Both the position numbers and the translations under genes were made by a program. Below, piece by piece: positions 1 through 7,230 of a stretch of DNA of 14,496 nt. The notes under the pieces were generated by a model. That model saw nothing but the letters and a program-made list of their open reading frames with translations. It ran no database searches and had not been told where the DNA came from. The DNA is from Campylobacterales bacterium. Its GTDB lineage: Bacteria > Campylobacterota > Campylobacteria > Campylobacterales > Thiovulaceae. The stretch's first letter is position 1. Each line of letters starts with the position of its first letter. The stretch lies in NCBI GenBank assembly GCA_012963895.1, contig DTUW01000148.1, positions 1 through 14,496 of the forward strand, written 5' to 3'.

Positions 1-1
1 A

Positions 2-877
2 TATATCAACAAATTTATTGAACTTGTTCATAATACTATTAGAGAAGCAAAAGAGACTAATAAAACCAATTCAGAACAAACTTCTATTTTGAGTAAGAAT
101 TCTCAACATATTATTGAGAACATCAAAGAAGCAACAGATATTGTTAGCAATATTGCCAATAGAATGAGCGGAGTCAAATCTGTTGTTATTGCCTCTTTAA
201 AAGAGACTGAAAATACCCAAAAACAGATTGAACAGGCTTATGATGATTTGGTGGAGACTCAAAAGGTGATAGACCAGCTTGTAAATGATGTTCGAGAATC
301 TTCTATAAGAGATTTAAAATTGGCTGACAGTTTGGTAAAAACCAATCAAGAGGTTGATAATGTAAAACAAACCATATCTAATATAGATGAGATAGCTGAA
401 CAGACCAACTTATTGGCTCTAAATGCTTCGATAGAGGCAGCAAGAGCTGGTGAACAGGGTAAAGGTTTTGCAGTAGTTGCTGATGAGGTGCGGTCTCTTG
501 CAGAACAAACCCAAAACTTTATCAATAAAGTCAATGAAGCTATTGATGTTGTAGTTGATAATGTGAAACATATTTCAGAAGAGATGAACACGAAAAGAGA
601 ATTTATCAATAATCTTCAAGCAATATCTACACAAGTAGAAGCAACCACCCAAAAAAGTATCTCCATTATGAATGACACATTGAACTTATCCACTAATAAC
701 ATGGAGGAGAGCAAAAAGTCTGCTAATACTATTACTGAACTTACAGATAGTATTTTGAAAGTAAATTCATTATCTCAACAGAATCTATATGATTTGGCAA
801 ATATTAGAGATGCAATAGAGAAGTTGGAGGAATTTACTAAACGACTAAACGAACAATTACATCAATTTAGAACATAG
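2..877 (+). CDS. Methyl-accepting chemotaxis protein, C-terminal signalling domain (5' truncated by window edge)
   Basis: The reading frame is open from the left edge, so this is the last 291 residues of a longer receptor; the TTG at 89 is an internal codon, not a real start. The visible part is a long helical coiled coil. The conserved hairpin tip of the MCP signalling domain lies at about nt 389-514, with the segments EIAEQTNLLALNASIEAARA and GKGFAVVADEVRSLAEQT. In this family the tip contacts CheA and CheW and the flanking helices carry methylation sites. No sensor domain, membrane segment or HAMP domain can be seen because they would lie upstream, so the ligand is unknown. moeA begins 8 nt after the stop. 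The family assignment is very secure; only the N-terminal architecture is missing. Confidence 0.96.
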   Translation, partial: YINKFIELVHNTIREAKETNKTNSEQTSILSKNSQHIIENIKEATDIVSNIANRMSGVKSVVIASLKETENTQKQIEQAYDDLVETQKVIDQLVNDVRESSIRDLKLADSLVKTNQEVDNVKQTISNIDEIAEQTNLLALNASIEAARAGEQGKGFAVVADEVRSLAEQTQNFINKVNEAIDVVVDNVKHISEEMNTKREFINNLQAISTQVEATTQKSISIMNDTLNLSTNNMEESKKSANTITELTDSILKVNSLSQQNLYDLANIRDAIEKLEEFTKRLNEQLHQFRT

Positions 878-885
878 GAAAAGTA

Positions 886-2100
886 GTGAAAAGAGATTTT
901 ATTTCTTATATCCACTCTATGGAGGTATTAGCCTCTCTTACTAGGGTTGGAAATTGGGAAAAAGTTCCACTTCAAAATAGTTTAGGACGAGTGTTAGCTG
1001 AGGATATTATCGCCTCTGAAAACTCTCCATCAGCTCCAACCTCATCGCTAGATGGCTATGCTATTAAAGCAAAAGACCAGAAACTGCAAGGGCTAAGAGT
1101 TCTCAATATCGACAATCCAGCAGGTAGTGATATAGATATAGAACTCAACGATGGAGAGGCGATAAAGACCTTTACAGGCTCAATTATGCCTAAGGGTTCG
1201 GATACTCTAATTCCTGTTGAAAATGTTGGAGAGGTTGGAGGTAGATTATATATAGATAAACCTGTTCCTATCGGTTATGGAGTTCGTCCAGTTGGAGAGG
1301 TATATAAAAAAGGAGATACCATTATCCCAAGAGGGACAGAGATAGGATATATCGAAATAGGGGTATTGGCATCTCTCAATATAACAAGTGTTCGAGTATT
1401 TCAAAGACCAAGAGTAGCTATTCTCTCAACAGGTAGCGAAATATTAGAAGTTGGAGAGGAGAGAACCAATCCCGCCCAAATTCGAAGCTCCAATAACTAC
1501 ACAATTGAAGCTATGGTTAGAAAACATGGAGGAGAACCTATCCAATTAGGAATAGTAAAAGATGATAGAGATTCTATTTTGGAAGCTCTGGAAAACAGTA
1601 TTACAAGCGGAGCAGAATTTATTGTAACCACCGGCGGAGTGAGTGTGGGAGATTACGATTTTGTAACTGATGTAGTTGAGAAGCTGGGATTTAAAAAACT
1701 ATTTCACGGGGTTCGAATAAAACCGGGACAACATATTCTACTAGCTACCAACGGTTACCAAATTCTGCTATCTTTACCGGGATTTGCCTACTCTTCAACA
1801 GTTACAGCTATTCTATATCTTCTGCCTCTAATTCGGGGATATTTGGGGCAGGAGTTCCAAACTCCTACTATAAAAGCATTTCTAAAAGAGAAGCTATATA
1901 GAAGGGCGAAAAATAAAACTGAATTTGTGGCATGTAATTTGCAATATGAGAATGGAAATATTTTCGCGGGATTTGAAGGTAAGAAAGTTGGAACTAGTGC
2001 AATTTTGACCAATATGTTGAATTCCGCCTCTCTTGTTGTGCTACCTGAACAGGGTAGAGACTTAGAAATAGGTGAAGTTGTAGATGTAATAGTGGTATGA
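886..2100 (+). CDS. moeA: Molybdopterin molybdotransferase MoeA
   Basis: MoeA inserts molybdate into adenylylated molybdopterin in the last step of molybdenum cofactor synthesis, in the cytoplasm. At 404 aa it has the normal family length. Visible motifs are SLDGYAI (residues 54-60), FTGSIMPKG (96-104), STGSEILEVGEE (181-192, start of the MogA-like domain), TTGGVSVGDYD (248-258) and GVRIKPGQ (275-282). The usual LPGNP motif reads LPGFAYSS (297-304), so the Asn-Pro pair is replaced. The GTG start at 886 has an AGGA (876-879) six bases upstream, overlapping the stop of the chemoreceptor gene. The gene before it is unrelated in function, so adjacency probably reflects compact packing. The family is secure; whether it is the main MoeA or a second paralogue cannot be told here. 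Confidence 0.93.
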   Translation: MKRDFISYIHSMEVLASLTRVGNWEKVPLQNSLGRVLAEDIIASENSPSAPTSSLDGYAIKAKDQKLQGLRVLNIDNPAGSDIDIELNDGEAIKTFTGSIMPKGSDTLIPVENVGEVGGRLYIDKPVPIGYGVRPVGEVYKKGDTIIPRGTEIGYIEIGVLASLNITSVRVFQRPRVAILSTGSEILEVGEERTNPAQIRSSNNYTIEAMVRKHGGEPIQLGIVKDDRDSILEALENSITSGAEFIVTTGGVSVGDYDFVTDVVEKLGFKKLFHGVRIKPGQHILLATNGYQILLSLPGFAYSSTVTAILYLLPLIRGYLGQEFQTPTIKAFLKEKLYRRAKNKTEFVACNLQYENGNIFAGFEGKKVGTSAILTNMLNSASLVVLPEQGRDLEIGEVVDVIVV

Positions 2101-2115
2101 TAGTTTTGCAATATG

Positions 2116-2124
2116 TGATATAAT
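2116..2124 (+). promoter_or_regulatory. Extended -10 promoter for cheY
   Basis: The 62-nt gap between moeA and cheY contains TGATATAAT, a perfect TG-N-TATAAT extended -10 element, about 40 nt before the cheY start. No good TTGACA-like -35 is seen at the expected distance, which is usual for sigma-70 promoters in Campylobacterota. It suggests cheY-prmA and following genes are transcribed separately from moeA. Predicted from sequence only. Confidence 0.6.
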
Positions 2125-2162
2125 CACAGCGATTATGTAAAAAAATATTTGGAGGTAGCCTC

Positions 2163-2537
2163 TTGAAAATTTTAGTTGTTGATGATAGTTCAACTATGAG
2201 AAGAATTATTAAAAATACACTTGGTAGATTGAACTATAAAGATGTGATTGAAGCTGAAAATGGGGTTGAGGCTTGGGCTCACATGCAAGAGAATAAAGAT
2301 TTAGGTATGTTGATTACTGACTGGAATATGCCAGAGATGAACGGTCTTGAACTTGTGAAAAAGGTTCGAGCTTCTGGGGATTTCAACGACCTACCAATTA
2401 TCATGGTAACCACTGAGGGAGGTAAAGCAGAAGTTATTACAGCCCTTAAAGCTGGGGTAAATAACTATATTGTTAAACCATTCACTCCGCAGGTTCTAAA
2501 AGAGAAGTTGGCAGCTGTTATGGGTGTTGATGGATAG
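2163..2537 (+). CDS. cheY: Chemotaxis response regulator CheY
   Basis: This is a single receiver domain of 124 aa with no output domain. When phosphorylated by CheA it binds the flagellar motor switch and changes rotation. The acidic pocket is D7/D8, the phospho-acceptor is D53 within ITDWNMPEMNG, the switch residues are T83 and Y102, and the invariant lysine is K105 in the KPF motif. The DWNMP sequence around the acceptor and the length match CheY proper rather than another receiver. The start is TTG at 2163, supported by a strong GGAGG at 2151-2155 seven bases upstream and by the normal N-terminus MKILVVDDS. prmA overlaps its 3' end. A chemoreceptor gene lies two genes upstream, but the two are probably transcribed separately. 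Confidence 0.96.
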   Translation: MKILVVDDSSTMRRIIKNTLGRLNYKDVIEAENGVEAWAHMQENKDLGMLITDWNMPEMNGLELVKKVRASGDFNDLPIIMVTTEGGKAEVITALKAGVNNYIVKPFTPQVLKEKLAAVMGVDG

Positions 2538-3366
2538 GCAGTTCTATTATGAACTGAAAGTTATCCCCCCTTCTAAATACTATCATCTATTTCTAGACTT
2601 TCTATTAGAAATTAGCGATATTGGATTGGAGGAGCTGGACGGCTCTCTAATCCTTCGTAGTGAAAACTCCTTTCAAGATATTCAATTTGCTATCAACTAT
2701 TTTGCTGAACAGCTTTCCAAAAAGTTTGGTGAAAAAATAGATTTGGAGATTTTCGAGGAGAAGAGAGAAAATATAGATTGGATAAAGAGGTTTCAAGAGA
2801 GTATTAAACCCATCTATATCCCTCCTTTCTATATTCACCAAAGTTGGAACCCTCCAAAAGATGGAGCTGAAAATATCATTATTGACCCCGCCCTCGCTTT
2901 CGGTTCAGGACACCACGAAACCACCTCATCAGTTATTGAATTTTTGATAAAGATAGTTGGTAATAGCGATAGGGTTTTGGATATCGGAACAGGTAGCGGA
3001 ATTCTTGCTATTGTCTCAGCAAAATTGGGGGCTGTTGTGGATTTTTGCGATATTGATGAGGTAGCCGTTGAAAGTGCGAAAGAGAATTTTCAGAAAAATG
3101 GTCTCCAATTTCGAAATTGTTGGGTCGGTTCAGCAAATGGAACAGATGAAGAATATTCCATAGTCTTAGCCAATATAGTGGCTGATGTGATAGTTGCACT
3201 ATCTAATCAGATAGCAAATAGAGTAGAAGAGGGGGGATATTTGGTGTTATCTGGTATTTTGGTCGGAAAAGAGAAGAGAGTTTTAGACTTTTTCCCTCAA
3301 TTTACGATATTAGATAAAATTATAAAAAATGAGTGGATAACTCTTCTATTGAAAAAGGATAGTTAG
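2530..3366 (+). CDS. prmA: Ribosomal protein L11 methyltransferase PrmA
   Basis: PrmA transfers methyl groups from S-adenosylmethionine to amino groups of ribosomal protein L11. From the ATG at 2530 it is 278 aa. A family-specific segment DPALAFGSGHHETT is at 119-132, the SAM-binding motif I (LDIGTGSGILA) at 150-160, the acidic DID at 174-176, and LANIVAD at 213-219. The N-terminal roughly 100 residues correspond to the substrate-recognition domain. GTG at 2524 and TTG at 2527 are in-frame alternatives only two and one codons earlier; ATG is preferred. No strong ribosome-binding site is visible, and the start lies inside the cheY 3' end (8-nt overlap from 2530), so translation is probably coupled to cheY. 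aroF begins 5 nt after the stop. The assignment is secure. Confidence 0.93.
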   Translation: MDRQFYYELKVIPPSKYYHLFLDFLLEISDIGLEELDGSLILRSENSFQDIQFAINYFAEQLSKKFGEKIDLEIFEEKRENIDWIKRFQESIKPIYIPPFYIHQSWNPPKDGAENIIIDPALAFGSGHHETTSSVIEFLIKIVGNSDRVLDIGTGSGILAIVSAKLGAVVDFCDIDEVAVESAKENFQKNGLQFRNCWVGSANGTDEEYSIVLANIVADVIVALSNQIANRVEEGGYLVLSGILVGKEKRVLDFFPQFTILDKIIKNEWITLLLKKDS

Positions 3367-3371
3367 AGACA

Positions 3372-4430
3372 ATGATATTAGTGATGAAAAGTGGAGCAAC
3401 CCAAGAAGAGATAGACAAAACAGCTCAACAGATAAAAACTTGGGGACACGATGTAAGTATTTCCAAAGGGGAATATCAGGTAGTAATAGGAATTATAGGA
3501 GATAAACAGGATTTGGCAGGAAAACCATTGCATACATTGCCGGGAGTTGAAAAAGTCTTAGAGGTTTCAGCTCCATACAAAAAAGCGAGTCGAGAATTCC
3601 ACCCAGAAGATACCGTAATAGATGTTCAAGGGGTCAAGATTGGAGGAGGACATAAAGCTATTATTGCCGGTCCTTGCTCAGTTGATACCTATGAAAATCT
3701 GATACTGGTAGCAAAAGCGGTTAAAGAGGCTGGGGCAACGATGCTACGAGGTGGAGCTTTCAAACCTCGAACTAGTCCATACTCTTTCCAAGGAAAAGGG
3801 GAAGAGGGGCTAAAAATGCTCGTTGAGGCTCGAAAAGAGACCGGATTACCGATAGTAACCGAGTTGTTAAGTGAGAAAGATATAGATTTGGTCTATCAAT
3901 ATGCTGATGTGATTCAGATTGGTGCGAGAAATATGCAAAATTTCGCCCTCCTAAAAGAGATAGGGAAACTCGGGAAACCTGTAATTTTGAAAAATGGTAT
4001 CGCTTCAACGGTAAAAGAGCATTTGATGTCTGCTGAGTATGTGATGAGTGGTGGATTGAACGATGTGATATTAGCCCTTCGAGGAACTAGAAGCTATGAG
4101 ACTGCTATGAGAAATACCTTAGATGTTGGATTGGTTCCTTATCTTCAAAAATTGACCCATCTACCTGTAATTATCGACCCTTCACATTCAGCAGGTAAAA
4201 GGGAGTTTGTAAGTGCATTGGGATATGCTGGTATGGCAATTGGAGCTGATGGAATGATTGTAGAGGTTCATCCTTGTCCAAGTTGTGCATTATCAGATGG
4301 AGACCAAGCACTACTACCAGAAGATTTCGACTATTTGATGAAAAAGATTTCCAAATTAGAAAGCTGGAATCAAAAAGAGTGGAAAAAAGAATTTGGCTCT
4401 ATGCAGAGTAGCCAACTATTAAAAGGATAG
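3372..4430 (+). CDS. aroF: 3-deoxy-7-phosphoheptulonate synthase (DAHP synthase), type I-beta with N-terminal regulatory domain
   Basis: The enzyme condenses phosphoenolpyruvate with erythrose 4-phosphate, the first step of the shikimate pathway to aromatic amino acids. Residues 1 to about 66 form the ferredoxin-like domain that, in the Thermotoga maritima enzyme, mediates feedback inhibition by Tyr or Phe. The TIM barrel follows, with FHPEDTVID (76-84), AGPCSVD (99-105), GGAFKPRTSPYSFQG (127-141), IQIGARNMQNF (181-191), DPSHSAGKRE (269-278) and IVEVHPCPSCALSDG (296-310). The predicted metal ligands C102, H272, E298 and D309 are all present. The ATG at 3372 fits the typical N-terminus, though the ribosome-binding site is weak. 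It sits between prmA and tatA with gaps of 5 and 4 nt. From family knowledge, Campylobacterota more often carry the unrelated type II enzyme, so this form is notable. Confidence 0.94.
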   Translation: MILVMKSGATQEEIDKTAQQIKTWGHDVSISKGEYQVVIGIIGDKQDLAGKPLHTLPGVEKVLEVSAPYKKASREFHPEDTVIDVQGVKIGGGHKAIIAGPCSVDTYENLILVAKAVKEAGATMLRGGAFKPRTSPYSFQGKGEEGLKMLVEARKETGLPIVTELLSEKDIDLVYQYADVIQIGARNMQNFALLKEIGKLGKPVILKNGIASTVKEHLMSAEYVMSGGLNDVILALRGTRSYETAMRNTLDVGLVPYLQKLTHLPVIIDPSHSAGKREFVSALGYAGMAIGADGMIVEVHPCPSCALSDGDQALLPEDFDYLMKKISKLESWNQKEWKKEFGSMQSSQLLKG

Positions 4431-4434
4431 GAGT

Positions 4435-4680
4435 ATGGGAATGCCGGGCGGTTTTGAATTAGTTGTAATTTTGGGAATTGTTGTCCTGATTTTTGGAGGA
4501 AAAAAGATACCTGAATTGATGAAAGGTATTGGAGCGGGTATCAAAAATTTCAAACAAGCAGTTAAAGATGATGAAGGTGCTAAGCCTGAAATAGCTAATA
4601 ATACAAATACTACGAACACTACTACAACTACTGCAAATACTACTACCAATACCAATACTACAAACACAAAAGAATCCTAA
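4435..4680 (+). CDS. tatA: Twin-arginine translocase subunit TatA
   Basis: TatA oligomerises to form the conduit of the Tat pathway, which exports folded proteins across the inner membrane. The 81-aa protein has a short periplasmic N-terminus with the polar residue E8, one membrane helix at about 7-21, the FGGKKIPEL hinge and an amphipathic helix to about residue 45. An acidic patch (DDEG) and a low-complexity tail follow: of residues 55-78, 23 are Asn or Thr. Two starts are plausible, each with its own ribosome-binding site about seven bases upstream: ATG 4435 (AGGA at 4424-4427) and ATG 4441 (AGGAG at 4429-4433). The first gives MGMPGG. It is TatA/E-type rather than TatB given its short length. 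A terminator follows directly. Confidence 0.92.
   Translation: MGMPGGFELVVILGIVVLIFGGKKIPELMKGIGAGIKNFKQAVKDDEGAKPEIANNTNTTNTTTTTANTTTNTNTTNTKES
4597..4668 (+). repeat. Imperfect AMY-type trinucleotide repeat encoding the Asn/Thr tail of TatA
   Basis: These 72 nt are built almost entirely from AAT/AAC and ACT/ACA/ACG/ACC codons and encode 24 residues, 23 of them Asn or Thr and one Ala. The repeat is degenerate at the codon level. Slippage would change the tail by whole residues without shifting the frame. Confidence 0.8.
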
Positions 4681-4695
4681 TTTTTCTACCTCATC

Positions 4696-4732
4696 GAGCC
4701 AGGTCGATACCTATCGATTGGCTCTCTTTTTT
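4696..4732 (+). terminator. Rho-independent terminator after tatA
   Basis: GAGCCA (4696-4701) pairs with TGGCTC (4719-4724). An inner TCGAT (4704-4708) pairs with ATCGA (4713-4717) around a four-base ACCT loop, leaving one bulged G and one G-T pair. A TCTTTTTT tract follows. It lies 16 nt after the tatA stop and separates the cheY-to-tatA block from argS-era. Confidence 0.85.
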
Positions 4733-4737
4733 ATAAT
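4732..4737 (+). promoter_or_regulatory. Possible -10 element for argS-era
   Basis: A perfect TATAAT sits at the end of the T tract of the tatA terminator, 36 nt before the argS ATG. No convincing -35 element is visible upstream. Its position straight after a terminator and before the next gene is what a restart promoter would need. Inference only. Confidence 0.45.
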
Positions 4738-4773
4738 ATATCTATCTCAAAATCCATATTAGGAACTGTTTTA

Positions 4774-6351
4774 ATGAAAAATATTGTTAAAAGTATTATT
4801 GAAAAAGAACTAAATCGCTCTATTGTCTTAGAGAGACCGAAAGATAAGAGATTTGGACACTTTGCAACTCCTGTTGCTTTCTCTATGGCTAAGGAGCTTA
4901 GAAAATCTCCTATGGTAATTGCTGAGGAGCTTTCACAAGAGTTGAGCAACCTGCCCCAGTTCTCCAAAGTTGAGGCTGTGAAGGGGTATATAAATTTCTA
5001 TCTAAGTGATGATTTTCTCAATAGTGAAGCTGATAAGTTTGTAAATAGTGATGAGGTGGTTTCGGAAAAGAGAGAGAAGATTCTATTAGAGTTTGTGAGT
5101 GCTAATCCTACTGGTCCTCTCCATATTGGACATGCAAGGGGTGCAGTCTATGGAGATACCTTATTGAGAGTTGGACGAGCCTTAGGATATCAGATAGATA
5201 GTGAATACTATATCAACGATGCAGGGCGACAGATAGAGCTATTGGGGCTATCTATCTACTATGCTGGTGTAACCAATATCCTAAATCGAGAGATGGAAGA
5301 ACCAGAAGAGTATTACAGAGGGGACTATATTGTAGATTTAGCCCGTGAAGCATATCGAGAGTTTGGAGAAGATATTTTTACAAAAGAAGATATATCCAAA
5401 CTTTCCGATTGGGGTAAAGATAAGATGATGGAGGAGATAAAATCCAATCTCTCATCTATCGGGATAGAGTTTGATAATTTTGTCTCTGAAAAGTCGCTCT
5501 ACTCCAATTGGGAAACTGCATTAGAACGAATTCGAGAACGGGGCGGAGCATACGAAAAAGATGGAAAAATTTGGTTGAAATCAACCCAATTTGGAGATGA
5601 AAAAGATAGGGTGGTGGTTCGTGATAATGGAATGCCAACCTATCTTGCAGGTGATATTATCTACCATATGGACAAATTTGAGCGGGGATATGATAGATAT
5701 ATCAATATATGGGGAGCTGACCACCACGGATATATTAAACGGGTTCAATCGGCTATCGAGTTTCTAGGATTCGATTCCAAAAAGTTGGAAATATTACTAA
5801 CTCAGATGGTGGCTCTTCTCAAAGATGGAGAGCCTTACAAAATGAGCAAACGGGCTGGTAATTTCATTCTTATGAGAGATGTTGTAGATGAGGTGGGTTC
5901 AGATGCTCTACGATTCATATTCGCCTCTAAGCGACCAGATATTTCTTTGGAGTTCGATATTTCAGACCTATCTAAGCAGGATAGTTCAAACCCTATCTAC
6001 TATATCAACTATGCTCATGCTCGAATCCATTCACTTTTTAGAAAGAGTCAATATTCGAAAGATGAGATTTTGGCAGTTCAGTTTTCCAATTTAGGAGAGA
6101 GAGAGAAAGATTTACTATTCAACTCTCTACGACTATTAGATATTTTAGAAGAGACTTTCAACAGTCGAGAAACTCAAAAGCTTACCGATTACCTATATAG
6201 CTTAGCTTCTGATTTCCATAGTTTCTATAACACTACTCCTATTATTGAAACACCAAACGAAAAACTACTTTTAAAACTCTCTTGGGTTGTAGCTTCTTCT
6301 ATCAGAAAAGGGCTAAAACTTCTCGGTATTGAAGCAAAAGAGAGAATGTAG
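4774..6351 (+). CDS. argS: Arginine--tRNA ligase (arginyl-tRNA synthetase)
   Basis: ArgS is a class I aminoacyl-tRNA synthetase that charges tRNA-Arg. The 525-aa protein is slightly short of many bacterial ArgS. It has the N-terminal Arg-tRNA recognition domain (about 1-90), the catalytic signature FVSANPTGPLHIGHARGA with HIGH at 117-120, NDAGRQIELLG (148-158), a GADHHGY motif (314-320) and the second ATP-binding signature KMSKR at 356-360. The DALR-type anticodon-binding domain fills about 410-525, including YYINYAHARIHSLFR. The ATG at 4774 has AGGA at 4761-4764, nine bases upstream. A terminator and a TATAAT precede it. era starts on the base after the stop codon, so the two are probably cotranscribed. 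The assignment is secure. Confidence 0.97.
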   Translation: MKNIVKSIIEKELNRSIVLERPKDKRFGHFATPVAFSMAKELRKSPMVIAEELSQELSNLPQFSKVEAVKGYINFYLSDDFLNSEADKFVNSDEVVSEKREKILLEFVSANPTGPLHIGHARGAVYGDTLLRVGRALGYQIDSEYYINDAGRQIELLGLSIYYAGVTNILNREMEEPEEYYRGDYIVDLAREAYREFGEDIFTKEDISKLSDWGKDKMMEEIKSNLSSIGIEFDNFVSEKSLYSNWETALERIRERGGAYEKDGKIWLKSTQFGDEKDRVVVRDNGMPTYLAGDIIYHMDKFERGYDRYINIWGADHHGYIKRVQSAIEFLGFDSKKLEILLTQMVALLKDGEPYKMSKRAGNFILMRDVVDEVGSDALRFIFASKRPDISLEFDISDLSKQDSSNPIYYINYAHARIHSLFRKSQYSKDEILAVQFSNLGEREKDLLFNSLRLLDILEETFNSRETQKLTDYLYSLASDFHSFYNTTPIIETPNEKLLLKLSWVVASSIRKGLKLLGIEAKERM

Positions 6352-7230
6352 ATGGAGCAAACAAAAGCAGGGTTTGTAGCCCTTGTAGGTCGTCCCAATG
6401 CTGGAAAAAGCACTCTACTAAATTGGCTATTAGGTGAAAAGATAGCTATTGTCTCACATAAGGCTAATGCTACCCGCAAGAGGATAAATGGTATCGTCAT
6501 GTATCAGAACCACCAAATCATTTTGGTAGATACCCCAGGACTTCACGAGCGAGAGAGGCTACTCAACCAGTTCATGTTAGAGGAGGCTTTGAAAGCTATT
6601 GGGGACTGCGACCTCATCATATTCCTAGCCCCTGTTTATGATAAGTTGGATAACTATGAGAAGTTTTTACAGCTCTCTAATCGTCCCCATATTCTAGCTT
6701 TGACCAAAATCGATGAGGTTGAGAGTGGTAAGGTTTTAGAGAAAATAGCTGAATATCAGAAATATAGTGATAAGTTCTTAGAACTTATTCCTATATCAGC
6801 CAGAAAGGGGGTAAATAGAGATGCTCTCCTCTCTTCGATTGTGAAATATCTCCCCGATAGTCCATATCTCTACGACCCTGAGGAATTGACAACGGAATAT
6901 ATTAGAGACATATATAGGGAGTTTATCCGTGAAGCTATCTTTGAAGAGACAAGCGGAGAGATACCGTATGAAAGTGATGTAGTGATTGACAAAATAGAAG
7001 AGGGCGGAGAGATAGAGAAGATATATGGAACGATAATAGTAGAAAAGAGAAGCCAGAAAATGGTAATAGTTGGAGAGAAGGGGCGAACTATCAAGAGAAT
7101 TGGAAAAAGTGCCAGAAAGAAGATAGAGAAATTTATAGAGAGACAGGTATATTTAGAACTATTTGTATCTGTTAAAAAAGGGTGGTCTAAACATAAAAAA
7201 TCATTGGAGGAGATTGGGTATATATTCTAA
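6352..7230 (+). CDS. era: GTPase Era, 30S ribosome assembly factor
   Basis: Era is an essential GTPase that binds the 3' end of 16S rRNA and acts late in small-subunit assembly. The 292-aa protein has the full G-domain series: GRPNAGKS (13-20), the G2 threonine in NATRKR (39-44), DTPG (60-63), TKID (118-121) and ISA (148-150). A C-terminal KH domain follows with GEKGRTIKRIG at 241-251, which is the combination that defines Era. The ATG at 6352 lies directly after the argS stop with zero gap, so translation is probably coupled. Its TAA (7228-7230) shares bases with the stop codon of the convergent peptidase gene. I see no obvious terminator hairpin at that junction. Confidence 0.96.
   Translation: MEQTKAGFVALVGRPNAGKSTLLNWLLGEKIAIVSHKANATRKRINGIVMYQNHQIILVDTPGLHERERLLNQFMLEEALKAIGDCDLIIFLAPVYDKLDNYEKFLQLSNRPHILALTKIDEVESGKVLEKIAEYQKYSDKFLELIPISARKGVNRDALLSSIVKYLPDSPYLYDPEELTTEYIRDIYREFIREAIFEETSGEIPYESDVVIDKIEEGGEIEKIYGTIIVEKRSQKMVIVGEKGRTIKRIGKSARKKIEKFIERQVYLELFVSVKKGWSKHKKSLEEIGYIF

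Noticed and set aside
89..91. TTG as the start of the chemoreceptor gene
   Set aside because: The same frame is open to the left edge of the window and continues as helical coiled-coil sequence, so the gene is truncated and the TTG is internal.
4419..4667. Valine-rich open frame on the minus strand opposite tatA
   Set aside because: It is the antisense shadow of the Asn/Thr repeat; its composition is fully explained by the complementary codons.
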